NCBI GenBank assembly: GCA_013823135.1
Contig: PNLP01000014.1
Location: 84,944 to 148,943, forward strand
Direction of reading: 5' to 3'
DNA: 64,000 nt
Origin: Planctomycetaceae bacterium
GTDB lineage: Bacteria; Planctomycetota; Planctomycetia; Gemmatales; Gemmataceae
A program made the translations under genes and the position numbers. Positions within the stretch are counted from its first letter, which is position 1. Every line of letters starts with the position of its first letter. Shown here piece after piece: positions 1 through 7,848 of this stretch. Below the pieces are notes generated by a model. It was given only the letters and a program-made list of their open reading frames with translations. It was not told where the DNA came from and ran no database searches.

Positions 1-2
1 AC

Positions 3-152
3 GCACTGCGCCAGGCGATGTTCCTGAACGGCGTCGACTGGTGGGGTCTGGCTGGCATGACGAGTTCCGAGCACACCAGCACGGTCATCAACGCGACGGT
101 GAAGGCGTTCGAGGTGGCGATCGAAGCTGTGGCGGCCGAAGGCTTGGTGTAG
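3..152 (+). CDS. C-terminal end of a class III aminotransferase (partial)
   Basis: The window opens inside a gene whose last 49 codons are visible, ending at a TAG at 150-152. The tail contains FLNGVDWWGLAGMTSSEHT and then an amphipathic helix of the VKAFEVAIEAV type. This resembles the C-terminus of planctomycete class III (glutamate-1-semialdehyde aminomutase-like) PLP aminotransferases, as I recall them. The catalytic lysine and cofactor motifs lie upstream of the window, so the substrate cannot be judged. The family call rests on this short tail only. Confidence 0.5.
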   Translation, partial: ALRQAMFLNGVDWWGLAGMTSSEHTSTVINATVKAFEVAIEAVAAEGLV

Positions 153-180
153 AATGGCGGAACAAAGCGGAGGAAATCCC

Positions 181-459
181 ATGACAGTCGCGGAATTGGA
201 AATCAAATTGGCCGCGATGGAAGCCGATTTGATCCTACTTCGGCACGAAATCTTGAGACTCAAAGGTGTGACGGTTATTCCCGGCTTCGGTCCCGTCGGG
301 ACTTTTAAGGACGATCCATCGTTCGCGGACGCGGTAAAGTTTGGGAAGGCGTATCGCGACAAGGTGAACCGAGCATCGTTGAAGGAATTCGATCGAGAAC
401 AGGAGGAGGCGAAGAAGAAACCGAAACCGAAACGGCGAAAGTCAAATGCTCGTGCTTGA
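181..459 (+). CDS. Probable antitoxin of a VapBC-type module
   Basis: A 92-residue charged protein. I chose the ATG at 181 because GGAGG at 169-173 sits seven bases upstream; an in-frame ATG at 154 has no such site. The N-terminal 30 residues form a helix (ELEIKLAAMEADLILLRHEI) suited to coiled-coil dimerisation. The middle carries PGFGPVGTF and the C-terminus is a basic tail (KKKPKPKRRK). It overlaps the following PIN-domain gene by 14 bases, the usual antitoxin-first arrangement with translational coupling. Its job would be to bind and inhibit the neighbouring RNase and probably repress the pair. I do not recognise a named DNA-binding fold, so the antitoxin role is inferred mainly from position. 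Confidence 0.6.
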   Translation: MTVAELEIKLAAMEADLILLRHEILRLKGVTVIPGFGPVGTFKDDPSFADAVKFGKAYRDKVNRASLKEFDREQEEAKKKPKPKRRKSNARA

Positions 460-871
460 CACCGACGTTGTCACCTTACTGCAATACCCTGAAAGCGCCT
501 TGGCACAGAGATTGACCGCTCGCCTTGTTGCGAGTGGTCGTTCCACTGCGGTCGCGATTACGACATTCGAGGAACAGGCTCGTGGTCGTTTGGCTGAATG
601 TGCGAGAGCAAAGACACCCGAAGTATATATCCGAGCAACCGCAAGGCTCAGTCAACTACTTCGCGAGTACCAAAACCGGATCATCCTTCCGTTCGATGAT
701 CGTGCAGCGGCTCATTTTCGGGTGTTGAAAGCGGCGAAGATTCGCATCGGCACGATGGACTTGTGGATCGCGTCGATCGTGCTGGCTCACGACGCAACTC
801 TCATCACCATGAACCTGAGAGATTACGAGCAGGTTCCCGGTCTGAAGGTCGAAGACTGGACCACGAGCTAA
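446..871 (+). CDS. vapC: PIN-domain ribonuclease toxin (VapC-like)
   Basis: A 141-residue single-domain PIN protein of normal VapC length. The acidic metal site is visible: LDTDVV at residues 4-9, the glutamate of TTFEEQARGR near 44, MDLWIAS near 109, and a final aspartate in LRDYEQVPGL, which is the typical C-terminal strand and turn. Family members are Mg-dependent endoribonucleases that cut tRNA or rRNA and stall translation unless held by the antitoxin. The start overlaps the end of the upstream small gene by 14 bases, marking a two-gene operon. It is followed by about 110 bases of non-coding DNA. All four acidic positions appear intact, so it is probably active. Confidence 0.85.
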   Translation: MLVLDTDVVTLLQYPESALAQRLTARLVASGRSTAVAITTFEEQARGRLAECARAKTPEVYIRATARLSQLLREYQNRIILPFDDRAAAHFRVLKAAKIRIGTMDLWIASIVLAHDATLITMNLRDYEQVPGLKVEDWTTS

Positions 872-985
872 CCGTTGCCTTCCCCCGTCGCGTGAATCAT
901 TTTCGTTTCACCCGAATCCAATCTGGAAAGTGCGGCCGCGCGCCTCACGATACAATAATCGAGTCCTTTGCGCCGTTACTCGATC

Positions 986-1957
986 ATGAAAACCACTATG
1001 CCCCGCGATCCTTACGAAGTCCTTGGTGTCTCGAAATCTGCGTCCGCGGACGAGATTCAGAAGGCGTATCGCAAGCTCTCGAAGAAGCATCACCCGGACC
1101 GGAACCCGGGCGACAAGGCGGCCGACGCCGCGTACAAGGAAGTGCAGGAAGCCTACGAGGTCATCGGCGATGCCACGAAGAAGGCGAACTTCGATCAGTT
1201 CGGGTTCGCGGGTCCGCCACAGGCCGGCTTCCCCGGAGGTGGCGGATTCCCGGGTGGTTTCCCTGGAGGTGGCGGATTCTCGGGAGGCTTCCCCGGAGGC
1301 GGGGGCGGCTCGAACATCGACCCCGAGATGGCCGAGGAGTTGTTCAAGCGATTCGTCGGTGGTGGCGGAATGGGCGGCGGCGAGGGACCGGACCTGGGCG
1401 ACCTCTTCGGTGGCGGTCGGCGCAAGGCACGGCCACGCGGGCGGCGGCAACCAGCGGAGCCGATCGAGGCCGAGGTGTCGGTGCCGTTCCTTGTCGCGGC
1501 CACCGGCGGAACGATCGGTCTCCAGATTGGCGACGACCACATCGACCTGAAGGTGCCCGCCGGCATTGAGGAAGGGAAGAAACTCCGCGTGAAGGGCGAC
1601 GACAGCCGCCCCCGCGACGTGCTCCTGAAGGTGAAGATCACCCCGCACGCTTACTTCCGCCGCGAAGGGAACGACATCATTCTCGATGTGCCGATTGGAA
1701 TGGCCGAGGCTGTTATGGGCGGAAAGGTCGAGGTGCCCACGGTTGGCGGCGAGCGACTGGAAGTAAAGATTCGGCCCGGGACGAACAGCGGCGCGAGGTT
1801 GCGGCTCCGCGGCAAGGGGATCAACGGCGGCGACCAGTATCTCGTATTCAAGATACTTGTGCCGCAGGGCGAGTTGTCCGAGGAGAGCCGAAAGCTGATC
1901 GAGGAGTTCGCGAAGCTGAACCCCCAGACCCCGCGAGCGAACGTCGCATGGGCCTGA
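986..1957 (+). CDS. DnaJ/CbpA-family J-domain co-chaperone
   Basis: A 323-residue Hsp40. The J domain is at residues about 6-70 (DPYEVLGV..., HPD in KKHHPDRN). A glycine/phenylalanine-rich linker of repeated GGGGFPGGFP units follows (about 80-150). Two beta-rich C-terminal substrate-binding domains follow (VKITPHAYFRREGNDI, GTNSGARLRLRGKGI). The CxxCxGxG zinc finger of true DnaJ is absent, so this is a CbpA-like class B protein that stimulates DnaK ATPase. The start is uncertain: ATG at 968, 986 and 998 are in frame and none has a clear Shine-Dalgarno site; 986 or 998 just precedes the J domain. The gene runs straight toward rnpA, with a 34-base gap. Confidence 0.9.
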   Translation: MKTTMPRDPYEVLGVSKSASADEIQKAYRKLSKKHHPDRNPGDKAADAAYKEVQEAYEVIGDATKKANFDQFGFAGPPQAGFPGGGGFPGGFPGGGGFSGGFPGGGGGSNIDPEMAEELFKRFVGGGGMGGGEGPDLGDLFGGGRRKARPRGRRQPAEPIEAEVSVPFLVAATGGTIGLQIGDDHIDLKVPAGIEEGKKLRVKGDDSRPRDVLLKVKITPHAYFRREGNDIILDVPIGMAEAVMGGKVEVPTVGGERLEVKIRPGTNSGARLRLRGKGINGGDQYLVFKILVPQGELSEESRKLIEEFAKLNPQTPRANVAWA

Positions 1958-1991
1958 CGTGTCTGGTTGGCGAACCCCATGAGCCGTGACC

Positions 1992-2363
1992 ATGACCACC
2001 GCGAAGCCACTTACGTTCCCGCAAACGCACCGGCTCAAGACGCCGGCGGAGTTCGACCGTTGCTACAAGCGCAAGCGCTCCGCGTCCGACGACGTGCTGA
2101 TCGTGTACGCCTGCGAGAACGACCTCGGCCACCCGCGGCTCGGCTGCTCGGTGTCGAAGAAGATCGGCAACGCGGTCGTCCGCAACCGCTACAAGCGGCT
2201 GTTCCGCGAGGCGTTCCGGCTTTCACAGCACGAGTTGCCAGTTGGGACCGACTTCATCATGATCCCGCGCCCCGGCGAGGAGCCGACGCAGGATATGGTG
2301 CGGCTGTCGCTGGTGAAGGTCGCGAAACAGGCCGCACGCAAACTCGGACCCAAGCCCGTTTAG
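1992..2363 (+). CDS. rnpA: Ribonuclease P protein component
   Basis: A 123-residue basic protein that assists the RNase P RNA in trimming tRNA 5' ends. The N-terminus THRLKTPAEFDRCYKRKRSA and the signature GCSVSKKIGNAVVRNRYKRL, the RNA-contacting RNR motif, are both present, and the length is typical. A GTG at 1986 is an alternative in-frame start. It is followed 32 bases later by yidD, the common rnpA-yidD pairing. rpmH and yidC/oxaA, usually adjacent, are not here, so the cluster is partial. The last codons and the TAG run into a degenerate copy of a dispersed repeat (2360-2388). Confidence 0.95.
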   Translation: MTTAKPLTFPQTHRLKTPAEFDRCYKRKRSASDDVLIVYACENDLGHPRLGCSVSKKIGNAVVRNRYKRLFREAFRLSQHELPVGTDFIMIPRPGEEPTQDMVRLSLVKVAKQAARKLGPKPV

Positions 2364-2391
2364 CCGCGACCGAAGGGAACGCGTAAACGCA
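2360..2391. repeat. Degenerate copy of the TTAGCCGCGACCCGAAGGG palindrome family
   Basis: GTTTAGCCGCGACCGAAGGG followed by AACGCGTAAAC matches the left arm of the perfect palindromes at 26218-26288 and 41567-41618 with one base missing. The right side closes only the outer bases (CGCG, TAAAC). It supplies the rnpA stop codon and sits where a terminator or spacer before yidD would be. Confidence 0.6.
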
Positions 2392-2395
2392 TCCG

Positions 2396-2644
2396 ATGCA
2401 CTATCTTCGCTGGCTCTGGCGTGGTCCGGCACTCGCTTTTGGCGGGCTGATGATCCTCTGCGTCCGCGGATACCAGAGGTTCATCCGCCCGCTGCTCCCG
2501 CCCATGTGTAAGTTTCAGCCAGGCTGTAGCGAGTACTTCATCCAGTCCGTCAAGAAGCACGGCCCAATCTATGGCTGCGTGAAGGGAACGTGGCGAATCT
2601 GCCGCTGCAACCCCTGGACGCGAGGCGGCTGGGATCCCCCGTGA
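2396..2644 (+). CDS. yidD: Membrane protein insertion efficiency factor YidD
   Basis: An 82-residue protein of usual YidD length with the family signature: [33 protein letters not shown] and [14 protein letters not shown], including the three conserved cysteines. The N-terminal 20 residues form a hydrophobic amphipathic segment that attaches the protein to the inner membrane, where it aids YidC-dependent insertion. It lies 32 bases after rnpA, with which it is normally co-transcribed. Confidence 0.95.
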   Translation: MHYLRWLWRGPALAFGGLMILCVRGYQRFIRPLLPPMCKFQPGCSEYFIQSVKKHGPIYGCVKGTWRICRCNPWTRGGWDPP

Positions 2645-2686
2645 TAACAGTTCTGGGAGAACGCTCAGGAACGATACACTGAGGAC

Positions 2687-3718
2687 ATGCGTTTCCCGAC
2701 ATTCGCACACCCCGAATTTCTCTGGCTCGCGCCGCTCGCGTTGTTCGTTGCGTGGTCGTCGGTGGCCCGCCTGCGCCCGGCGATGCGGTTCGGCGATGTG
2801 TCCCTGTTCGCCGGATCGCGTGGGGGCCGTGCCTGGCGAGCAACCTGGGGTGGCGCTACCCTCCGAGGGCTGGCGTGCCTCGCGCTCGTGCTGGCGTGCG
2901 CCGGCCCGCGGGTGCCCGATGAACGCACCAGACTCCCGGCCGACGCCATCGCGGTCATGATGGTGATCGACGTCAGCGACACGATGAATGGCAAGGTGAT
3001 CTGGGCACCGGGCGAACCCGAGGTCACGCGGCTCGAAGCCGCTCGCCGCGCGTTCAAGTTGTTCGTCGCTGGCGGTGAAACCCCCGATGGCGTGAAGTTC
3101 GAATCGCGTTCCGCAGATCAAATCGGCCTCATCGCACTCGCGTCCGTTCCGCAAACCGTCTGCCCGCTCACGCTGAACCACTCCGTGTTGTTGAAGGTCG
3201 CGGACGAGTTGGCCGTGAAAGGCGGCGTTGATGCGGGAACCAACATCGGCGACGGCATCGCCGAGGGACTGATCCGGCTCGAAGCCTCGAAGGGACCGAA
3301 GACGAAGGTCTTGATTTTGCTCAGCGACGGCCAGCACGTTCAGTCGAAGGAAGGGCCGGATGCGGGACTGTGGCCCCGGCAGGCGGCACAACTCGCCGCG
3401 AACCTCGGGTACAAGATCTATACCATCGACCCGGCCCCCGCGCCGGACCCGAACGCCCCGCCGGACGACGAACGACGCCAGGGTCGCGACACGCTGCGGG
3501 CGGTCGCCGAGATGACCGGCGGGCGTTCGTTTGTCGCCACCGGCGGCCCCGAGATGCTCGCGGCGTTCAAGGAGATCGACGCGGCCGAGCGGGTGCCCGT
3601 CGAGACGTTCCAGTATCGCCGGTACTTCGAGTTCTACTGGTGGTGTGCCGGGGTCGCGGTCGCCTGCATCGCGATGGCCCACGTGGTGGAACGCACCCGC
3701 TGGCGCACAGTGCCCTGA
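2687..3718 (+). CDS. BatA-like membrane-anchored VWA protein
   Basis: 343 residues with the BatA/BatB layout: an N-terminal hydrophobic pair (HPEFLWLAPLALFVAW, then LRGLACLALVLACAG), a von Willebrand A domain with a MIDAS-type motif MVIDVSDTM near residue 90, a central LLSDGQH, and a C-terminal transmembrane helix (WWCAGVAVACIAMAHVV). Bat proteins form envelope complexes linked to MoxR ATPases, acting in stress tolerance or protein maturation. No MoxR gene is in the window. A related gene lies at 4670 and a minus-strand set of Bat-type genes lies at 11.4-17.6 kb, so the Bat system here is split into blocks. Confidence 0.8.
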   Translation: MRFPTFAHPEFLWLAPLALFVAWSSVARLRPAMRFGDVSLFAGSRGGRAWRATWGGATLRGLACLALVLACAGPRVPDERTRLPADAIAVMMVIDVSDTMNGKVIWAPGEPEVTRLEAARRAFKLFVAGGETPDGVKFESRSADQIGLIALASVPQTVCPLTLNHSVLLKVADELAVKGGVDAGTNIGDGIAEGLIRLEASKGPKTKVLILLSDGQHVQSKEGPDAGLWPRQAAQLAANLGYKIYTIDPAPAPDPNAPPDDERRQGRDTLRAVAEMTGGRSFVATGGPEMLAAFKEIDAAERVPVETFQYRRYFEFYWWCAGVAVACIAMAHVVERTRWRTVP

Positions 3719-3760
3719 ATCTTGGCGAGCCCCGAGCGCAAGCGAGGGGTCGGGGATTTC

Positions 3761-4149
3761 GTAGTAGTCCATCCAGGTTAAGGTGGTGGGTTTGGTGGCA
3801 CAGGCCTCTGGCCTGTGTCTTGCAATCACAGGCCAGAGGCCTGTGCCACCAGACCAATTAGCACCCACCAAATTGGCCTGGGTGGACTGGGTGTGCCACT
3901 GGTTTCCGGAGTCAACGCTTGCTGGTACGCAAGCGGTTGTGTGCTTCTCATTGATTCCACGCAAAACTCCCACCCATCCGTGGAACCATCCTGGAAGCAT
4001 AGACCTGTCTAGAAGAATGAATATCAGAATATCGCATTCGCCGCATCACACGACATCCAAATCGTTTGCGACTCGCCACTGCAATTCATGCCACACGTAA
4101 CCGCCAGGCACACCCAGGAAACCAGTGGCACGCCCGGGTGGACTACTAC
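3761..4149. repeat. Nested imperfect inverted repeats about 390 bases apart
   Basis: GTAGTAGTCCATCC at 3761-3774 mirrors GGGTGGACTACTAC at 4136-4149 (13 of 14). GGGTGTGCCACTGGTTTCC at 3889-3907 mirrors GGAAACCAGTGGCACGCCC at 4117-4135 (18 of 19). The paired blocks face each other and bracket AT-richer DNA, which suggests two inverted copies of a composite element, or one decayed non-autonomous element. No transposase or target duplication was seen. Confidence 0.55.
3794..3850. repeat. Perfect 24-bp palindrome, 9-base loop
   Basis: GGTGGCACAGGCCTCTGGCC (plus TGTG) pairs perfectly with its reverse complement ending in GCCTGTGCCACC. The loop is TCTTGCAAT. The transcript would form a very stable hairpin. 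It begins 75 bases after the first BatA-like stop codon. I recognise this type as a dispersed planctomycete palindrome from memory; no second perfect copy is in this window. Confidence 0.85.
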
Positions 4150-4208
4150 TTCAACCTTTGCGGCCCCCTCACGCGGGTTGTGGTACAATCGCCCTTGGAG
4201 GAAATGCC

Positions 4209-4457
4209 ATGCCATTGCGTGACCACTTTCGCCCGCACGTGAGCAAACGATCGTCGTGGGAAGGGCTAAACGGCATGCTGCCAGGTGAGATAGTTCAGCA
4301 TTTCCGAAAGACACTGCCGCCGGGATTCAGAGCCGAGCCTCGTGTTCGTCACCCCATCGACCCTGACGAGGAAGACGAATACGCCGTCCATGTTTACGAC
4401 ACAGAAGGTGAGCAAACGCTCGTGGCCAGCAAACGACTGAGTGTAGCGGAACCTTGA
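4209..4457 (+). pseudogene. Truncated DUF4058-like protein fragment
   Basis: An 82-codon frame with a strong ribosome site (GGAGG, start MPLRDHFRPHVSKRSSWEGL). The opening and the following LPPGFRAEPRV match, as I recall them, the N-terminus of planctomycete DUF4058-type proteins of about 250 residues. The sequence then jumps to DEEDEYAVHVYDTEGEQTLVA, which in full-length members comes tens of residues later, and stops soon after. I read this as a gene with an internal deletion that has also lost its C-terminal half. It could still be expressed as a short protein. Its end overlaps the ankyrin fragment by four bases. Confidence 0.5.
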
Positions 4458-4645
4458 TTGGTTCAGTGAACAGTGGCTCGTTGGACTTGGTCCGCTTGTT
4501 GCTTGATCACGGTGCGAATCCACACACGGTCTTTGGACCTCACAAGAACAACGCCTTGAGCCAATCGCTCAAATGTGGACACAGGGATGTCGCCACCTTC
4601 CTACAATCGCGTGGGTGCGAACTCGCGTCTGATTCAAACGTTTGA
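4454..4645 (+). pseudogene. Ankyrin-repeat gene fragment
   Basis: 63 codons read from a TTG with no good ribosome site. The protein is essentially one and a half ankyrin repeats: SLDLVRLLLDHGANPHTVF and GHRDVATFLQSRGCEL. Ankyrin proteins normally have several repeats plus an N-terminal cap, so the 5' part seems lost at the junction with the DUF4058-like fragment near 4450. It may mark a recombination point. It ends 24 bases before the second BatA/B-like gene. Confidence 0.5.
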
Positions 4646-4669
4646 ACGGCTTGAAGTCACGAATCTCCC

Positions 4670-5740
4670 ATGCCACTGCTCGCCACTGCTTCCGGGCTTG
4701 CCGGGTTCGCCGAAGACGCCCGCGACTTCCTCGTCGCGTTGCGATTCGCGCGACCCGAGTTGCTGTGGCTGCTCCTGTTGCTGCCGGTGTTCGCCATTCT
4801 CAACCGCTGGGCGGCACGACGGCGGCGGGCGGCCATCGCGAAGATCGGCAAGCCCAACACCATCGCCGGGCAGTTCACGCGGCAGGCAACCCGCAACCGA
4901 TGGTTTGGCCTCGCGTGGGCGTTCCTGATCCTGGGCGTGGCCGGGCCGCTCTGGGGCAAGAGCGACGAAACCGGCGTCGCCGTGGGCCGCGACGTGGTCA
5001 TCGTCATCGACCTGAGCCGAACAATGCTCGCCGATGACATGACCGACCGAAAGACGCCGGCTCGCTGGCAGGCGGCACGCCTCGCGGCGATAGACATGAT
5101 CGACGCCATGGCCGCCCGTGGGGGTCACCGCGTCGGGGTCGTGGTGTTCGCTGCCCGCACGAAGTTGCTCTGCCCGCTGACGACCGACTACGACCACGCA
5201 CGCGCGATCGTGGCCGAGATTTCCGGCGAGTACCCGCCGGTCGAGGTTCGGCCCGCCGTGGGTGTGGACGTGCTTTCGGGCACGCGAATCGGTGCGGGGC
5301 TGATCGCGGGCGTGAAAGCGCACGACAACCGCTTCCTCGGCTTCCAGGACATCGTGCTCCTCTCGGATGGCGACGACCCCGGCGAGGACATGGAATGGGT
5401 TCGCGGTGCGGGCGCGGCCCGCGAGGCTCGCATTCCCGTCCATAGTGTGGGTCTGGGCGACCCCGACTCAGGCACCTTCATGACGCTGGACGACGAACCG
5501 TTCGAGACGCGATTGCAGGAAGCCCCGTTGAAGCAGATCGCGGCCGAGACACGCGGGCAGTACGTTGCCAGCCGAAAGGACACGCCGCGCCTCGGGGAAT
5601 TCTTCCGATCGCAGATTGAGCCACTCCCCGGCCGGGAGGTCAGCGACGAAACCGTGCCGCTGCCACGGGAGCGGTACTTGTGGTGCCTCGTGCCGGCGCT
5701 GGCGCTGTTCACCCTCGGCTGGCTTCGCGGACGATCGTGA
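4670..5740 (+). CDS. BatA/BatB-like membrane-anchored VWA protein
   Basis: 356 residues with the same architecture as the gene at 2687: N-terminal membrane segments (PELLWLLLLLPVFAIL, then WFGLAWAFLILGVAG), a VWA domain opening with VVIVIDLSRTM (DxSxT metal site), a middle LLSDGDDPG, and a final helix LWCLVPALALFTLGWL. The inserted cysteine-poor loop between residues 170 and 240 is typical of BatB. Partners in other bacteria are BatC-E TPR proteins and MoxR. Here TPR and BatD/BatE-like genes lie on the opposite strand at 14.7-17.6 kb. Confidence 0.8.
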   Translation: MPLLATASGLAGFAEDARDFLVALRFARPELLWLLLLLPVFAILNRWAARRRRAAIAKIGKPNTIAGQFTRQATRNRWFGLAWAFLILGVAGPLWGKSDETGVAVGRDVVIVIDLSRTMLADDMTDRKTPARWQAARLAAIDMIDAMAARGGHRVGVVVFAARTKLLCPLTTDYDHARAIVAEISGEYPPVEVRPAVGVDVLSGTRIGAGLIAGVKAHDNRFLGFQDIVLLSDGDDPGEDMEWVRGAGAAREARIPVHSVGLGDPDSGTFMTLDDEPFETRLQEAPLKQIAAETRGQYVASRKDTPRLGEFFRSQIEPLPGREVSDETVPLPRERYLWCLVPALALFTLGWLRGRS

Positions 5741-5828
5741 TGAAGTGGAAGACACAGAACGGCGGATGAGGCGACGATTCATTTGGTAAGAAACGGTTCT
5801 CCGCCAATCGTGGGGAAATATTGGGTTT

Positions 5829-5888
5829 GGGAGGGCGAGGCTCCTGCCGAGCCGCAGGCAAACGGCTCGGCAGGAGCCTCGCCCTCCC
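5829..5888. repeat. Perfect 26-bp palindrome, 8-base loop
   Basis: GGGAGGGCGAGGCTCCTGCC (plus GAGCCG) is followed by CAGGCAAA and its exact reverse complement. It begins 88 bases after the second BatA/B-like stop and would serve as a powerful RNA hairpin. The element is a GC-rich dispersed palindrome of a kind I know from planctomycete genomes; the repeat translates to meaningless frames on both strands. The remainder of the 5741-6032 gap shows nothing else I can support. Confidence 0.85.
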
Positions 5889-6032
5889 GACCACAACCAA
5901 GAACGTCTCCATGAATCGCGGAGAACCTGAAAAACAAAAGGGCACGCCGAAATCGTGTTTCGCTTCACCCGGAGGGTGCATCCGATTACCATACCCTTTG
6001 AAGAGCGATCTGCCGACATGAGGAGCGACCTG

Positions 6033-7796
6033 ATGAGCGAGCCCACGGCCACCGTTGTTGACCCACAGCTTGAACCGACCACGCCGAGCAGCCCAAGACC
6101 GGCACGTTTCCCGTGGACAACGGTTCTGGGGGTTCTCATTGGGTTTGGGCTCCCCGTCGCCATCCTGTTCGGCATGGGGCGGTTGAACAACGCTTCGCAG
6201 CCGGCACCGCAGGACGCGAAGGATAAAAAGGACGACGAGAAGAAACCCGAAGAAAAGAAGCAGGCCGCCCCCGAACTCGATGGCGGGATCGCGTGGCTCA
6301 ACACCGGCGGCCCGCTCTCACTCAAGAAAGACCTCAAGGGGAAGATCGTCCTGCTCGACTTCTGGACGCTCTGCTGCATCAACTGCATTCACGTGATGCC
6401 CGACCTGACCAAGCTCGAAAAGAAATACCCGAATGAACTGGTCGTGATCGGTGTTCATTCCCCGAAGTTCGAGAACGAAAAGGACACGAACAGCATCCGC
6501 AAGGCGATCCTGCGGTACCAGATCGAGCACCCCGTCATCAACGACGCGGACCACAAGGTCTGGAATCGTTACGACGTCGATGCCTGGCCCACGATGGTTC
6601 TGATCGACCCCGAAGGGAACATCGTCGGCTACATCTCCGGCGAAGGGAACTTTGACATCCTCGACAAGGTCATCGAGAAACTGGTCGAGGAGCACAAGAA
6701 AAAGAAGACGCTCAGCGACAAGCCGATCCGCTTCGACCTGGCCCGCTTCCGCGAGACGGGCGACACACCGCTGTTCTTCCCCGGAAAAGTGCTGGCCGAC
6801 GAGAAGAGCAAACGACTGTTCATCGCGGATAGCACGCACCACCGCATCGTGATCACTGATCTTGATGGGAAGTTGATCGCGGTCGCGGGCACAGGCACTC
6901 CGGGCAAGGCGGAAGGCGCATTCGACAAGGCCGAATTCCACGACCCGCAAGGGATGGCGTTGAACGGCGAGTTGCTCTACGTCGCCGACCGCAAGAACCA
7001 CTCCATCCGCGAACTGGACCTGACCGCGAAGACCGTCCGGACGGTCGCGGGGACTGGCGAACAGGCCGGCGATCCGCTTTCCCGTCGCCTGGATAAGCCC
7101 GTGCCGGCCCGCAGCATCGGGTTGAACAGCCCGTGGGACTTGTTGCTCCAGGGCGACACGCTCTACATCGCGATGGCCGGACACCACCAGATCTGGGCTT
7201 ACGACACGAAGGCGAAGGAACTCGTCCCTTACGCGGGGAGCGGTCGTGAGAACATCGGCGACGGCCCTCTGGCATTCTCGAACTTCGCCCAGCCAAGCGG
7301 ACTCGCAACCGATGGCAAGAACATCTACGTTGCGGACAGCGAAATCAGTTCGCTCCGAAAAGTGCCGCTGGGCGGCGCGGGTCGCGTGCAAACGCTCGTG
7401 GGTCGCGGGTTGTTCGTGTTCGGGGATGTGGACGGAAAGGGGCAAATCGAGGACGAACTCAAGCGGGACAAGGAAGCTCGCCTTCAGCATGCCCTCGGCG
7501 TCGCACACAACGACGGCAAACTTTACGTTGCGGACACCTACAACAATAAGATCAAGGTCTTCGATCTCAAGAGCGGCGAGTTGAATACGTTCGTGGGTGG
7601 GGACGTCAGCAAGTTGGTGCCGCCGATGTTCAGCGAACCGGCCGGGATCAGTTACGCCGGCGGAAAACTCTACGTCGCAGACACGAACGCCCACCGCATC
7701 CGGGTCATCGACATCGCGACGAAGGCAGTTTCGACGCTGCAACTGAAGGGCGTGAACGCCCCGCCGATTCCGAAAGAGTCCGAGCCCAAGAAGTGA
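6033..7796 (+). CDS. Thioredoxin-like / NHL-repeat protein (NHLRC2-like)
   Basis: 587 residues from the ATG at 6033, preceded at 6021 by AGGAG; longer in-frame starts lack a site. Order: short cytoplasmic N-terminus, one membrane anchor (TTVLGVLIGFGLPVAILFG), a Lys/Glu-rich linker, a thioredoxin fold with DFWTLCCINCIHVMPDL carrying a CxxC and an extra adjacent cysteine, then a six-bladed NHL beta-propeller (repeated LYVADTxNHRI-type strands). The arrangement matches the NHLRC2 family. The thioredoxin part would face the periplasm and act on disulfides. It stands just upstream of two DsbD-related genes, so a shared envelope thiol pathway is a reasonable inference. Substrate is unknown. Confidence 0.8.
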   Translation: MSEPTATVVDPQLEPTTPSSPRPARFPWTTVLGVLIGFGLPVAILFGMGRLNNASQPAPQDAKDKKDDEKKPEEKKQAAPELDGGIAWLNTGGPLSLKKDLKGKIVLLDFWTLCCINCIHVMPDLTKLEKKYPNELVVIGVHSPKFENEKDTNSIRKAILRYQIEHPVINDADHKVWNRYDVDAWPTMVLIDPEGNIVGYISGEGNFDILDKVIEKLVEEHKKKKTLSDKPIRFDLARFRETGDTPLFFPGKVLADEKSKRLFIADSTHHRIVITDLDGKLIAVAGTGTPGKAEGAFDKAEFHDPQGMALNGELLYVADRKNHSIRELDLTAKTVRTVAGTGEQAGDPLSRRLDKPVPARSIGLNSPWDLLLQGDTLYIAMAGHHQIWAYDTKAKELVPYAGSGRENIGDGPLAFSNFAQPSGLATDGKNIYVADSEISSLRKVPLGGAGRVQTLVGRGLFVFGDVDGKGQIEDELKRDKEARLQHALGVAHNDGKLYVADTYNNKIKVFDLKSGELNTFVGGDVSKLVPPMFSEPAGISYAGGKLYVADTNAHRIRVIDIATKAVSTLQLKGVNAPPIPKESEPKK

Positions 7797-7848
7797 GCAT
7801 CCAGGCCCGCCGGTGGCAATCGGTGGGCCTCACTCCGGAGCCTCTCTC

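Larger units (their letters stand above)
3719..4208. other. 490-base gap filled with dispersed repeats
   Basis: No convincing gene. It holds one perfect palindrome (3794-3850) nested in a wider imperfect inverted repeat (3761-4149). Reading frames across it are repeat translations and are not credible genes. It separates the two BatA/B-like genes together with the fragments at 4209-4645. Confidence 0.7.

Noticed and set aside
2360..4000. 546-codon minus-strand frame over the BatA-like gene
   Set aside because: Shadow of the coding strand and of the palindrome at 3794; no recognisable motif.
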